Shown piece by piece: positions 16,956 through 26,141 of a DNA stretch of 64,000 bases. The stretch's first letter is position 1, and every line of letters starts with the position of its first letter. Under the pieces are notes generated by a model. The model was not told the DNA's origin and made no database searches. It saw only the letters and a list, made by a program, of their open reading frames with translations. Both the position numbers and the translations under genes were made by a program. Origin of the DNA: Bacillota bacterium (GTDB lineage: Bacteria; Bacillota; Bacilli; Paenibacillales; NBRC-103111); contig JAEWIS010000060.1 in assembly GCA_023386955.1 (NCBI GenBank), positions 62,001-126,000 of the forward strand, read 5' to 3'.

Positions 16956-17641
16956 AGGGTTCCCTCTTCCGTGGCGATGTAGCCTTGGCCCACCCGGGTT
17001 TCGATGCAGGCGTCCAGCCCCAGTGGCTCCAGCTTCTTGCGCAGCCGGTTTACGTTCACCGTTAGGGTATTGTCGCTGACAAAGTCCTCGTTGTCCCACA
17101 AGGCCTGGATCATCGCCTCCCGGGTGACAATCTGCCCCTTGTGTTCCACCAGGATGTTTAAGAGGAACATTTCGTTTTTGGTTAGCAGTACGGTGCCCTG
17201 GGGACTGGAAACGGTGTTTTTGACCGGCTCGACGGTGGCCCCCCGCCAGGTGCGAAGCTCCGGCCGGTCGCTGGTGTAATTGTAGACCCGGCGCAGGATG
17301 GCCTGGATTTTGGCCACCAGCACCTCGAAGTGGAAGGGCTTCTGGACGTAGTCATCCGCCCCCAGGGTCATGGACATGACCATGTCGCTGGGATGGTCCC
17401 GGGAGGAGAGCATCAGGATCGGGACCTTGGAATGGGCCCGGATGGTGCGGCACCAATGGAAACCGTCATACTGCGGCAGCTGGATATCGATAATAACCAG
17501 CTCCGGCTTCAGCGCCGCGAACTCCTCCAGCACCCGGCCGAAATCGGTTATGCCGTGGACCTGGTAGGACCACTGGGCAAGCCGCTGGCGGATCTCGCCG
17601 AACAAGGCGGCATCGTCCTCGATGAGCAGAATGTTGAACAT
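16952..17641 (-). CDS. OmpR/PhoB-type response regulator (BceR-like)
   Basis: The 229-residue regulator has an N-terminal receiver with acidic pocket Glu8-Asp9-Asp10 and phosphoacceptor Asp52 (VIIDIQLPQYDGF), the conserved Lys in DDYVQKPFHFEVL, and a C-terminal winged helix (VLLTKNEMFLLNILVEH, then FVSDNTLTVNVNRLRKKLE). It is first in a four-gene run of regulator, kinase, ATPase and permease. AGGGGGAT precedes the ATG. The target is probably the ATPase-permease promoter downstream of the kinase, where a matching palindrome is present. Confidence 0.92.
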   Translation of the reverse strand: MFNILLIEDDAALFGEIRQRLAQWSYQVHGITDFGRVLEEFAALKPELVIIDIQLPQYDGFHWCRTIRAHSKVPILMLSSRDHPSDMVMSMTLGADDYVQKPFHFEVLVAKIQAILRRVYNYTSDRPELRTWRGATVEPVKNTVSSPQGTVLLTKNEMFLLNILVEHKGQIVTREAMIQALWDNEDFVSDNTLTVNVNRLRKKLEPLGLDACIETRVGQGYIATEEGTL

Positions 17642-17776
17642 AGTGGATATCCCCCTGTAATCCCCCGGTCCGTGCCGGAGGCCGGATGGGGGATGGAAGC
17701 CTCGAAATGGGCAGAGCCCATTTGAGGGGTAAGCTGCAGTGTCGTGGCCCCGGTAGCGAGGGGCGCGTTATGGTTT

Positions 17777-17962
17777 TAACGGCGGTGAGAGCCGCTATTT
17801 GGCCCGAAACAGGGGTTTGCAGAATCTAACGGAAGCAGGAGACGTTATTTGGCCAAAACCGGGCTTGCGGCGGGTGGTTTGGCCCAAATAGCGGCGCTGG
17901 CCGCCGTTAGAATTTTTGGGGCGGTGTTTTCGCGGAAATAAGGGCTTTCACCGCCGTTAGAG
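17777..17962. repeat. Palindromic TAACGG/CCGTTA repeats, locus A (four copies)
   Basis: Four ~28-bp elements lie in the 555-base spacer between the response regulator gene and the DUF1697 gene. Each is built as TAACGG, ~10 bases, then a CCGTTA-like complement ending TATTT(G)GCC. Copies at 17777-17804 and 17826-17854 run on the plus strand; those at 17881-17911 and 17933-17962 run on the minus strand, so the pairs face each other. Stem changes are often compensated (CGGC with GCCG). The same family recurs near 29.2 kb and 54.1 kb. Confidence 0.8.
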
Positions 17963-17980
17963 CCGATGTGATACGCAGGC

Positions 17981-18160
17981 AAGCAGCGCCAATGGAGATA
18001 GGCAGTACGCTTCCGCTGGGGCTGTCAAAGTAAGATAAGCAGCGAGCATCTGCTGGGGCCGCCCAAGTAAGATAAGCTGCACGGGCTCGCCGCCAATGCT
18101 GAGGGAGATGAGCTGCCCGTGTCCGCGGGGGCCGCCCAAGCGAGATAAGAAGCGTGTGTC
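17981..18160. repeat. Degenerate ~37-bp tandem repeat
   Basis: Five related units are anchored at 17990, 18026, 18064, 18094 and 18137, with spacing of 30-43 bases. The best conserved part is GGGGCCGCCCAAGTAAGATA followed by AGC. No convincing gene is seen here. Read on the minus strand the units resemble the 36-bp repeat near 28 kb. Confidence 0.6.
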
Positions 18161-18196
18161 CGATACTGCCACCACCCCAGGAGAACAGCTGGCGTA

Positions 18197-18808
18197 TCAG
18201 CCGCCCTCTGCTTCCGCCACCGCTGCCGCGTCCTCCATCAGCTGGTGGATTTTGCGGGTGGTGTTGACGTTGCGGACGGTCATAAGGCCGTACAGCCGGG
18301 TGCCGATCAGCTTCTGCATCCCGCTGCGGGTGGCGTTGGCCCGGTCCACCGACCAAAGCACGGCGCCCGGCGCATAAAGCACCCGGTCGATCTCCGGCTT
18401 GAACTTGAGCTCGTCCAGCACCTCAGGCGCGTCCGCTTCGGCCCAGAGGAACAACACATCGCTCCGCATGGTGTCGTCATTGGTCCAGGTTTCCGGCAGA
18501 TGCCGGATCACCCCGCGGATATCCTCCAGGCTGCGGATCACCACCCGGATGGGCAGGTTAAATTCCCGGAGAATCACGTCCTCCAGAATCCCGGCCAGCT
18601 TGTGCTTCCGCTCCTGTTCCTGCCCCCGGGATAGGTCTCCGCTGCTCACCCCATCCTCAGCGCCCCAAGAGAACACAATGTTGCCGGAATTGATATACGT
18701 GATTACCTGCCGCATGCCGGCCTGCTCAAAAGCCAGCTTCAGCCGCTTCATATCCACTTTATTATTGCCGCCGACATTGATGCCCCGCAACAGTGCAACG
18801 TAAACCAT
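18197..18808 (-). CDS. DUF1697 family protein
   Basis: The 203-residue protein matches the DUF1697 family from its first residues: MVYVALLRGINVGGNNKVDMKRLK, then YINSGNIVFS, and a C-terminal segment GTRLYGLMTVRNVNTTRKIHQLM. These are the two conserved blocks of the family. Its biochemical role is unknown. AAAAGGAGTG lies seven bases before ATG 18808; a longer frame upstream lacks a site. It is a single gene with repeat-rich DNA downstream. Confidence 0.87.
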   Translation of the reverse strand: MVYVALLRGINVGGNNKVDMKRLKLAFEQAGMRQVITYINSGNIVFSWGAEDGVSSGDLSRGQEQERKHKLAGILEDVILREFNLPIRVVIRSLEDIRGVIRHLPETWTNDDTMRSDVLFLWAEADAPEVLDELKFKPEIDRVLYAPGAVLWSVDRANATRSGMQKLIGTRLYGLMTVRNVNTTRKIHQLMEDAAAVAEAEGG

Positions 18809-19019
18809 ATTGTCACTCCTTTTTTCTTGTCCCCGCATGCTATAGTTTTAGTATGCCACAAAATGGCTGTCCGTGCTGTGGTGTCTGACGCCCTGAACGT
18901 CGATGACATGTCACAGAAGGTCTTCAAATTTCAGATCCAACTGACGAAATTGTGCAGAAGAAGTTGCGCGAGCGTCGGCTGCGAAGGGATATGATCGGTT
19001 GTGAAAGGAAGAGATGCGA

Positions 19020-19919
19020 ATGGATTGGTTAGCCCAAATGAACAGTGCTCTGGACTATATCGAGGAAAATCTCATGGGTGAGGTAGACTATGCGGTGGCC
19101 GCAAGGAAGGCCTGCTGCTCCAGCTTCAACTTCCAGCGGATGTTCTCGTTTATTACAGGCACATCGCTTGCGGAATATGTCCGCCGCAGGCGCCTGACCC
19201 AAGCGGGCATCGAGCTGCAGAACAGCAGCATCAAGGTGCTGGATCTGGCGGTCAAGTACGGCTACGATTCCGGCGTGGCCTTTTCCCGCGCCTTCCAGGC
19301 AGTTCACGGGATAACTCCCACCCAGGCCCGCAGTGCGGGGGTTACTCTGAAGGCGTATCCGCGCATCTCCTTCCAAATCACCATCAAAGGAGTGCAGCCC
19401 ATGAACTACCGGATTGAAACCAAGGAAGCGTTCCAAATGTTCGGACTTGAGGGTGTGTTTCACCCCGACAAGGAAAACGAAAGCGCCCCCCGCACCCCCC
19501 ATGACCTGTGGGTGCAAAGCCAGGCCAACGGGGAATACAAGAGGCTGTTTCAGAATGCGGGCGGCCTGCCGTCCTATGTCAGCCCGGAGCTGTGCAGGCT
19601 CCATGGGGCCTGCGGCTACCGGAAGACGGAGGGGGACACCTTTCCGTATATGTTAGGGGCGTTCGTCGGCCCCGCCAGCAAAACCGAAGGATACACCGTA
19701 GTGGATATTCCGGCCTATACCTGGGTGATTTTTCCCTCGGAGAAGGGAAGCTGGGACAACATTGGCGATGTTATTGAAAATCTCTATAAGCGGGTGTACA
19801 GTGAATGGCTGCCTACCTCCGGCTATGAGCTGTTGGAGGGCGTGGATCTGGAAATCTACGGCGGGACAGATGGAGAAGGCTACATTGAGCTGTGGTTTCC
19901 GGTGAAAAAAAGAGGCTGA
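19020..19919 (+). CDS. AraC family regulator with GyrI-like effector domain
   Basis: The ~299-residue protein begins with the DNA-binding half: two helix-turn-helix motifs across residues ~8-105, including SFNFQRMFSFITGTSLAEYVRRRRL and the second motif VKYGYDSGVAFSRAFQAVHG. A GyrI-like/AraC effector-binding domain fills residues ~125-295, with VVDIPAYTWVIFPSEKG and the closing IELWFPVKK strand. This order is that of Rob/BltR-like multidrug-responsive activators. ATG 19020 is better spaced from AAAGGAAG than ATG 19014, and MDWL is a common family start. No obvious target gene adjoins it on the same strand. Confidence 0.87.
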   Translation: MDWLAQMNSALDYIEENLMGEVDYAVAARKACCSSFNFQRMFSFITGTSLAEYVRRRRLTQAGIELQNSSIKVLDLAVKYGYDSGVAFSRAFQAVHGITPTQARSAGVTLKAYPRISFQITIKGVQPMNYRIETKEAFQMFGLEGVFHPDKENESAPRTPHDLWVQSQANGEYKRLFQNAGGLPSYVSPELCRLHGACGYRKTEGDTFPYMLGAFVGPASKTEGYTVVDIPAYTWVIFPSEKGSWDNIGDVIENLYKRVYSEWLPTSGYELLEGVDLEIYGGTDGEGYIELWFPVKKRG

Positions 19920-19988
19920 CCCGACTTTCACGGCAGGCTCCGGCACCGGACCATCCCGCCCCTTGCAACAGAGCAGCAAGTCACCGCA

Positions 19989-20924
19989 TCACCCTTTTAC
20001 CCCTGCCTCCGCTTCTCCGAGTGCGGGGGTTTGTGTTATCTTCGGCTTCCGCTCCGAAATGAACAGCCCGGCCAAGGTCAGCAAAGCACCCACCATGGCG
20101 GTGCCGGTCAGCCGCTCATGCAGGATCAGCCAGGAGGCGGCAATGGTCACCACCGGTACCAAATAGATGTACACGCTGGTTTTGACAGCGCCCAGCACTC
20201 CTACGCACCAGTTCCACGAGGCGAAGCACAGGGCGGAGGCGAAGAAGCTCAGGAACAGCAGATTCAGCAGATTCACAGGATCGGAGAACCGCTCCGGCGC
20301 CAGATGCAAATCCATAAAGCCCAGTGCCGGAAGCATAAACAACAGCCCGTAGAAGAAAACACGCCGGGTGCAGGCGATGTTGCTGTGCCCCAGCACACTG
20401 ATTTTGCGCATGAGCACGGAATAGAAGGCCCAAAACACACAGGCCAGCACAGCCATGATGTCCCCGGCGGGATTCAGCTCCAGGGCGTAGCTGCCGTTCA
20501 GCGTAATCAGCACAATGCCCAGCATGGCTACTGCGAAGCCGACGAAAAAGGGCGGGCGCAGCCCTTCCCCCTTCAGGAAGAAGTGGGCCGCCACTGCCGT
20601 AAAAAATGGCGCCACCGAGACGATGATGCCAACGTTGGACGTAAGCGTCAGGGTGAGCGCGATATTTTCCAATAGAAAATACAGCGTTACGCCGCAAAGC
20701 CCTGCCCCTGCAAACAGCAGCTCCTCCCGGAAGCCGGAGGTTTTGACGAAGCGGGGATGGACCGCCAGCAGGGCCAGATACCCCAGCGTAAACCGGAAAA
20801 ACAAAATTTCAAACGGGGAGAAATCCCCCAAAAGCACCTTGGTGGAGATGAAGGTGGTGCCCCAGACGAAAATGGTGAAGATGGCAGCTGCATGGCCTGC
20901 CGCTGTGGCCCGTGCTTTAAACAT
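19989..20924 (-). CDS. EamA/DMT family exporter
   Basis: The 311-residue membrane protein has ten helices in two five-helix EamA repeats. The first repeat opens with [24 protein letters not shown], the standard EamA signature. The second starts near residue 158 ([21 protein letters not shown]). DMT family members export metabolites or small amphipathic compounds; the substrate is unknown. It overlaps the 3' end of the AraC gene and shares its strand, so it is probably co-transcribed with and controlled by that regulator. AAGGAGG precedes the ATG. Confidence 0.87.
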   Translation of the reverse strand: MFKARATAAGHAAAIFTIFVWGTTFISTKVLLGDFSPFEILFFRFTLGYLALLAVHPRFVKTSGFREELLFAGAGLCGVTLYFLLENIALTLTLTSNVGIIVSVAPFFTAVAAHFFLKGEGLRPPFFVGFAVAMLGIVLITLNGSYALELNPAGDIMAVLACVFWAFYSVLMRKISVLGHSNIACTRRVFFYGLLFMLPALGFMDLHLAPERFSDPVNLLNLLFLSFFASALCFASWNWCVGVLGAVKTSVYIYLVPVVTIAASWLILHERLTGTAMVGALLTLAGLFISERKPKITQTPALGEAEAGVKG

Positions 20925-21774
20925 GTTGGCCTCCTTGAAGGTGGGGCTGCCGCACCGGCTCGCCGGAGAAAATCCGCATATACTGCCGTGGTGTCAGTCC
21001 GATCAATTTTTTGAAGGTATGGGTAAAATGGGGCTGGTCGCTAAAGCCTGTCCGCTGCGCCGTTTCCGCCGGGGACAGCCCCTGCTCCAGCAGCTGCTTG
21101 GCCCGTCCGATCCGGATGGCCTGGAGATAGCAGTGCGGCGTAATGCCCATGGACCGGGTGAACGAACGGAGAAAGTGATATTTGCTCATGCCCGCCAGGC
21201 TGCTGATCCCGTCCAAGGACACGGCCTGCTGGTGGTTGGCCTCGAGATAAGCGCAAACCTCCCTCATCCCGTCCTCCGGCTCCGGGCTGGCCGTCTCCGA
21301 AGGCAGATCCGCTTCTTCCTGCAAAAACTGGCTGATAAACAGAAGCGCCAGCTCCTCCTTGTCCAACTCCTGCTCCCCGTCCGCAATCATCCGGTGCAGC
21401 TCGCACAAGGAAGCGGCCAGCTCGCTTTGGACCAGGACCGGGCGTTTGAAGCGGGGCAGATAGGTCTGGCCGGTAATCTCCCGCACCATCCGCTTCATGG
21501 TGTCTTCCTGAATATTGAGACAGCGGTAGTCCAGCGCTCTGCCGTCCAGCTGCTCGCAGGAATGAACGTCTCCGGGATTGAACACCGTAATGTCCCCGGG
21601 AATGATGATGCTTTCCTCATTTTTGCAAACCAGGAGCCGCCGTCCCGCCTCGATAAATCCGATGACATAGTAGTCATGGAAATGGTTGGGGAATTTCTGC
21701 ATAATCCCCTCGAACCGGTAGGCTTCGATGCCCAGCGCCGCATCATAACAAACCGTTCTTTTTTCCTTCGCCAT
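20917..21774 (-). CDS. AraC family regulator with cupin-type sensor domain
   Basis: The 285-residue regulator has an N-terminal beta-barrel sensor (residues ~10-160; [23 protein letters not shown] and [18 protein letters not shown]). A C-terminal double helix-turn-helix follows at ~185-275 ([24 protein letters not shown] and [24 protein letters not shown]). This is the ordinary AraC layout. GGAGG lies before the ATG. It precedes and overlaps an EamA exporter, a common regulator-exporter pairing, so amino-acid or metabolite export control is plausible. Confidence 0.9.
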   Translation of the reverse strand: MAKEKRTVCYDAALGIEAYRFEGIMQKFPNHFHDYYVIGFIEAGRRLLVCKNEESIIIPGDITVFNPGDVHSCEQLDGRALDYRCLNIQEDTMKRMVREITGQTYLPRFKRPVLVQSELAASLCELHRMIADGEQELDKEELALLFISQFLQEEADLPSETASPEPEDGMREVCAYLEANHQQAVSLDGISSLAGMSKYHFLRSFTRSMGITPHCYLQAIRIGRAKQLLEQGLSPAETAQRTGFSDQPHFTHTFKKLIGLTPRQYMRIFSGEPVRQPHLQGGQHV

Positions 21775-21847
21775 GCTCCAATCCTCCGTTGCGGTAATGC
21801 TTTAGTGTAAGAATACCACAAGGAGGCTTCCGAAAGATTGTAGAATC

Positions 21848-21876
21848 TTGCTCAATTGGGCATAAAGCTGTATACT
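21848..21876 (+). promoter_or_regulatory. Sigma-A promoter of the DUF5680 gene
   Basis: TTGCTC at 21848-21853 and TATACT at 21871-21876 are separated by 17 bases. It drives the plus-strand gene pair and lies divergent to the AraC gene. Confidence 0.65.
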
Positions 21877-21914
21877 AGTCAAAGGGAACATATGTTTGCG
21901 GAGTTGAAAAACGG

Positions 21915-22415
21915 ATGGAAACGGGGAAATATGCTATGATTTTGGACAGAGAAAATCTGGTCCGGTTTTTGGCGGAGGCCAAACGGCATACATACGCCGC
22001 CCAAGGGGACGAAGCCTCTGTGCCCCCGGTTTTGACAGGCTCCAAGCAGCTGGAATATGCCAATGGAGACTGGCGGTACCGGGATATTTATTTTGGCATG
22101 GATTTTTTTGCCGGGCAGGAGGTTGTGGAGCTGGCGGGACGTCCCGTTTGGACCATGGTATATTCCGGAGGGGTTAACATGTCTCCGGCAAGCCGGGAGC
22201 GGACGGCGGCCGTATACCGCTTCCTGAGGGAGGCCCTTTTGCAGGTCAACGCCCATCAGCTTTACCGGGGACCGGAGCGCTGGCGGGAGGGCGACTGGGA
22301 GTACCGCAACACCTGGCAGGGGGGGCCGGAGAGCTTCCGCGGATCGGAATCCATCCTGCTGGACGGGGAGTCCGTCTATGAGCTCCATTACAGTGGCGGA
22401 CTGCTGCTGGACTGA
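21915..22415 (+). CDS. DUF5680 family protein
   Basis: The protein has 166 residues from ATG 21915, or 159 from ATG 21936, which has a GGGGA site at better spacing. It matches the DUF5680 pattern: an N-terminal LDRENLVRFLAEAKRHTYAA, then GSKQLEYANGDWRYRDIYFG and a MVYSGG turn. A second, related half repeats the motif (DWEYRNTWQGG...FRGSES...YELHYSGG), so the protein is an internal duplication of a beta-rich unit. Function is unknown. It lies just upstream of a carbamoyltransferase-like gene on the same strand. Confidence 0.75.
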   Translation: METGKYAMILDRENLVRFLAEAKRHTYAAQGDEASVPPVLTGSKQLEYANGDWRYRDIYFGMDFFAGQEVVELAGRPVWTMVYSGGVNMSPASRERTAAVYRFLREALLQVNAHQLYRGPERWREGDWEYRNTWQGGPESFRGSESILLDGESVYELHYSGGLLLD

Positions 22416-22437
22416 ATAAACGAAGGGGATGATAGAC

Positions 22438-23283
22438 GTGCATCTGCTGGACATCGAAGAGCTGGACGAGTCCATCATTCTGGATATTTATGAGCGGGCG
22501 GACAGCCTTCGGTTGAAGCAGGGGGGCTCTCTGCTGGCGGGGAAAACCTGTGTAATCTTCTTTCCCGAGTCCAGCATCCGCACACGTGTTACCTTCGAGA
22601 AGGGGATCCAGCAATTGGGCGGGCGGACCATTCTGTTCCCGCCGGAGGCGCTGGATAAGCCGGAACGGCTCCGGGATGTGATGGGTTATCTGGAGAATTG
22701 GGCGGATGCGGCTATCATCCGGCATCCGGACCTGGACAAGCTCCGGGAGCTGGCGGCCCATGCCCATATCCCGGTAATCAATGCCATGACCACGTACAAT
22801 CATCCCTGCGAAATCCTTGCGGATCTGTATGCCCTGCGTCTCCAACGGCCGGATTACCGGGAGCTGGCGTATACCTTTGTAGGGCCGCCGGGCAACATTG
22901 GCCGCACCTGGATGCACATGGCGAAGGTGATGGGGCTAACGTTCATTCATGTTTCCCGGCCCGGCCAGCAGATGGCGGAGGAAGGCCTCCATTACCGGTT
23001 TTCCGTTTCCTTGGAAGAGGCTCTTCGGGAGAGTGATGTGGTGCTGACGGACCCTTTGCCGTCTTCATTCCGTGAAGAAGGCTACTTCCGTGATTACCGG
23101 ATCACGCCGGAGCGGATGGCATTGGCCCGACCGGGTGCCCTGCTTAATCCTTGCCCGCCCTTCCGTGTGGATGAGGAGGTCAGCGGCTCCGTCATCGACT
23201 CCCCGTATTTTGTGGGCTACGGCTTTAAGCGGCATCTTCTGGAGGTCCAGCAGGCGGCGCTCTTGTATGGTCTGGAGCGGTAG
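22438..23283 (+). CDS. Divergent ornithine/aspartate carbamoyltransferase-fold protein
   Basis: The ~281-residue protein has the carbamoyltransferase fold. The carbamoyl-phosphate loop is present as SSIRTRVTFEKG (canonical SxRTR). The second substrate loop reads HPCE instead of HPxQ, and the ornithine-side loop reads NPCPPFRVDEEV where ornithine enzymes have HCLPxxRGEEV. The fold and carbamoyl-phosphate site are therefore retained while the amino-substrate site differs. It is also short (ornithine enzymes are ~310-330). GTG 22438 is chosen because AAGGGGAT lies just upstream of it and overlaps ATG 22429. No arginine or pyrimidine genes adjoin it. The true acceptor is unknown. Confidence 0.75.
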   Translation: MHLLDIEELDESIILDIYERADSLRLKQGGSLLAGKTCVIFFPESSIRTRVTFEKGIQQLGGRTILFPPEALDKPERLRDVMGYLENWADAAIIRHPDLDKLRELAAHAHIPVINAMTTYNHPCEILADLYALRLQRPDYRELAYTFVGPPGNIGRTWMHMAKVMGLTFIHVSRPGQQMAEEGLHYRFSVSLEEALRESDVVLTDPLPSSFREEGYFRDYRITPERMALARPGALLNPCPPFRVDEEVSGSVIDSPYFVGYGFKRHLLEVQQAALLYGLER

Positions 23284-23391
23284 CCCCGCCTCCGGTTGCC
23301 CACACAGGCGCAGCGGTTCTACCTTTTCTCCGGTGGAATATACATAACGGGTGGATGGTTACCAATATTTACCCCGGGGAGAGGATTGCTT

Positions 23392-24138
23392 GTGGCGGTT
23401 TCGTATATGGATTTCACATCACCGAATGCGCAGTATACCTACGATCTGCGCAATAACCCGATGTTCGCCAAGGACAGCGGCAATGTTATCTATGCGCTGG
23501 GTGTGCAGCAGTTGAACACATTGGGGAATGTATCCCTGCTGGATATTTATCTGACCAAGGGTAATGTTGTCGAGCCGCATATCCATCAGAATGCATCGGA
23601 GCTGGTGTATGCCATTTCGGGGGCGGCGGTGGTGTCCATGCTGAACCCCTTTACCAAGCAGGTGCAGCAGTATGGTATTACGCCCGGACAGGTGGCCAAT
23701 GTGCCCCAAGGCTGGATCCACTGGGAGGTGGCCACAGAGGACGGCACCCATCTGCTGGCGGTATTCGATGCACCGGTGCCCGAGTTTATCGGCATATCGG
23801 ATTTCCTGAGGCTGGTGCCCCGCAACCTCCTGGCGCATACCTATTGCCTGGATCAGGCGGCCATTACGCAGGCGCTGGCTCCCATTACGGCGACGACGGT
23901 GATCGGGCCTCCAGTGGGCTGCGCCCAGTACCACCAGCCTGCGCCACAGCCTGAGGCGATGATCCATGCCCAAGGAGCCGGGCAGCAGCCGGCACAGACT
24001 GCCCGCAGCACCTATGGCGGATATTACAACCATCCGTATTATGGGCATACCCCTGTCCAGGGTTACGCCCAGGGTTATCCTCCCTCCTATGGACAGCCGT
24101 ATGTTTATCCGGGCCAACAGGGGCAGGGGGACGACTGA
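23392..24138 (+). CDS. Cupin protein with Tyr/Gly/Pro-rich tail
   Basis: The 248-residue protein has a single cupin barrel at residues ~30-140. Metal-site motif 1 reads PHIHQNASELVYAISG and motif 2 VPQGWIHWE. Residues ~180-248 form a Pro/Gln/Tyr/Gly-rich tail (repeated YGGYYNHPYYGH-like segments) of the kind seen in spore coat and surface proteins. The start is GTG 23392, seven bases after GGGGAGAGG. Context gives no partner. A coat or exosporium role is suggested only by the tail and the sporulation genes elsewhere in the window. Confidence 0.72.
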   Translation: MAVSYMDFTSPNAQYTYDLRNNPMFAKDSGNVIYALGVQQLNTLGNVSLLDIYLTKGNVVEPHIHQNASELVYAISGAAVVSMLNPFTKQVQQYGITPGQVANVPQGWIHWEVATEDGTHLLAVFDAPVPEFIGISDFLRLVPRNLLAHTYCLDQAAITQALAPITATTVIGPPVGCAQYHQPAPQPEAMIHAQGAGQQPAQTARSTYGGYYNHPYYGHTPVQGYAQGYPPSYGQPYVYPGQQGQGDD

Positions 24139-24220
24139 GAGGAAGCTGCCGCAGGTGTATGCTCATTCAGTAAGACAGTAAGCTGACTATAGCAAGCCGA
24201 TCTTAACAGCACATGATCTA

Positions 24221-24252
24221 AGCCGCAGGGTTATCCGCCTGGCGGCTTTTGT
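24221..24252 (+). terminator. Terminator of the cupin gene
   Basis: AGCCGCAGG pairs with CCTGGCGGCT, with one bulge, and TTTTGTT follows. Confidence 0.75.
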
Positions 24253-24371
24253 TATGTGCCGGGAGGGTTTTGATGTAACTGAATTTTCCCTGGTTTTCCC
24301 AATGGCCGGAGCGTATACTGGCGCTATTGGTTATGGGCGTGAATACATTGAATGATCATCAGGAGGACAGC

Positions 24372-26141
24372 ATGTTTCGAAAATCATTGCGAACAATTGG
24401 GATTTTGTTCCGGTACGCCCCGGGGCTGACGGTGATCAAGCTGGTGCAGCTGGGGCTGACAGGGGTGATGGCGCCGTTGTCCATCTATTTTATCCAACGG
24501 GTGATCGACGCGGCTTCGGGTGTGGTAACCCACGGTGCAGACTGGAAACCCCTGGCCGTCTGGTGCGCCTGCCTTCTGGGGGCGCTGCTGTTCAACTCGA
24601 CGGAGGGGGGCTTCCTGGACGGGATTCTCGGCATCGCCATCAAACGGAGGCTGAACAGCGGCATGACACCGAATATTGTGGACAAGTTCAAACGGCTGGA
24701 ATATGCCTGCTTTGAGGACAAGGACGTGCAGGATACCCTCCAGCGTATGTCCAGCGATCCCCAGGAGAAGGTGTTCCAGCTGTTTTTGAGCGTGACGGGG
24801 GTGCTGGCCTGCATGATGGCCATGGCTGGCTCCGCTCTTGTGTTTGCCCAGGTGGGATGGTGGTTTATGGCCGGATTCCTGGTGCTGCTGGTCCCTGTGG
24901 TGTGGCTGGATTTCAAGGCGGCGGATATGATGAACACCATGCTCAACAGCCAGTCCACGGATGAGCGGCGGATGCGGGACCTGGGGAATCTGGTGGCCGG
25001 CAAGGCGGCCCTGTTCGAGCTGAAGCTGTTCGGCGCAACGGAGTTTATTATGGGGAAATGGCGGGGCTTAGCCCACCAGGTGCTCCGCACCCGGGTCAAA
25101 ACCACCTTCCACGCCCAGCGTTATTATCTTGTAAGTCTGCTTCTGTTCAAGGTTTGGGCGGCTTTTATTGTTCTCAGCCTGGTCGCCGGTGCGCTGCGGG
25201 GGGGCATGACCATCGGTCTGTTTACCGCACTGATCGCCTCTACCGGTGCGGTGATCAGCAATGCGGAGTTGCTTTCCCATACCCTGCAGCGCCTGCGCTC
25301 GCGCTATTTGCTGATGGATCATTATTATGCCTTCCTGGCCCTTCCGGAGGCGGTATACGGGAACCGGACGTTGGGAGACGAACCGCTTACGGTGGAGTTT
25401 GAGCAGGTGGTATTTACATATCCCAAGACGTCCCTCCCTGTGCTGAGCGGAGTAAGCTTTACGGTGAATCCGGGGGAACGGGTCTCTCTAGTGGGGGAGA
25501 ACGGGGCGGGCAAGTCCACGATCATCAAGCTGTTGTGCCGTCTTTATGAGCCGGACAGCGGACGTATTCTGGTCAACGGCATTCCCATCCGGGAGCTGCG
25601 GCGCAGTGAGCTTGCCCGGGTATTCTCGGTCATCTTCCAGGATTACCAGCGGTATGAGCTGTCCCTGCGGGAAAATGTAGCTTTTGGCGATTTATCCAGA
25701 CTGGAGGAGGATGAGGCGCTCCGCGCCGCGTTACGAATGGGCATGGCCGAGGAGCTGGCCGGCAATCTGGATATGCCCCTGGGCAAGCTGGACCCGGCGG
25801 GGAGGGATCTGTCCGGCGGCCAGTGGCAGCGGGTGGCCCTTGCCCGGGCGTGTCTGCCGGACAGCGCCTTCGTGATTCTGGATGAACCAGCTGCGGCTCT
25901 TGACCCCTTGGCCGAAAGCCGGATGTACGAAAGCTTCGCCAGGGTGCTGGCCAAACGGGGCTGCATACTCATCTCCCACCGTCTGGCCAGCGCCCGGATG
26001 GCGGATAACATTATCGTGTTAGCCGATGGAGTTGTGGCGGAAAGCGGAAACCACCGGACCTTGATGCAGAACGGGGGATTGTACGCCCGGATGTATGAGA
26101 GCCAGCGGTCCTGGTACGGGAAGGAGGCGGTGGGTTCATGA
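24372..26141 (+). CDS. ABC exporter, fused membrane and ATPase domains (subunit 1)
   Basis: The 589-residue half-transporter has six membrane helices in residues ~15-320 and a C-terminal ATPase domain. Walker A is GENGAGKST, the signature is LSGGQWQR, and Walker B reads AFVILDEPAAALDP, where the usual Thr-Ser-Ala D-loop is altered but the catalytic Glu is present. ATG 24372 follows AGGAGGA. It overlaps the next half-transporter by four bases, so the two almost certainly form a heterodimer. Relatives export peptides, lipids or drugs; the substrate is unknown. Confidence 0.88.
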   Translation: MFRKSLRTIGILFRYAPGLTVIKLVQLGLTGVMAPLSIYFIQRVIDAASGVVTHGADWKPLAVWCACLLGALLFNSTEGGFLDGILGIAIKRRLNSGMTPNIVDKFKRLEYACFEDKDVQDTLQRMSSDPQEKVFQLFLSVTGVLACMMAMAGSALVFAQVGWWFMAGFLVLLVPVVWLDFKAADMMNTMLNSQSTDERRMRDLGNLVAGKAALFELKLFGATEFIMGKWRGLAHQVLRTRVKTTFHAQRYYLVSLLLFKVWAAFIVLSLVAGALRGGMTIGLFTALIASTGAVISNAELLSHTLQRLRSRYLLMDHYYAFLALPEAVYGNRTLGDEPLTVEFEQVVFTYPKTSLPVLSGVSFTVNPGERVSLVGENGAGKSTIIKLLCRLYEPDSGRILVNGIPIRELRRSELARVFSVIFQDYQRYELSLRENVAFGDLSRLEEDEALRAALRMGMAEELAGNLDMPLGKLDPAGRDLSGGQWQRVALARACLPDSAFVILDEPAAALDPLAESRMYESFARVLAKRGCILISHRLASARMADNIIVLADGVVAESGNHRTLMQNGGLYARMYESQRSWYGKEAVGS

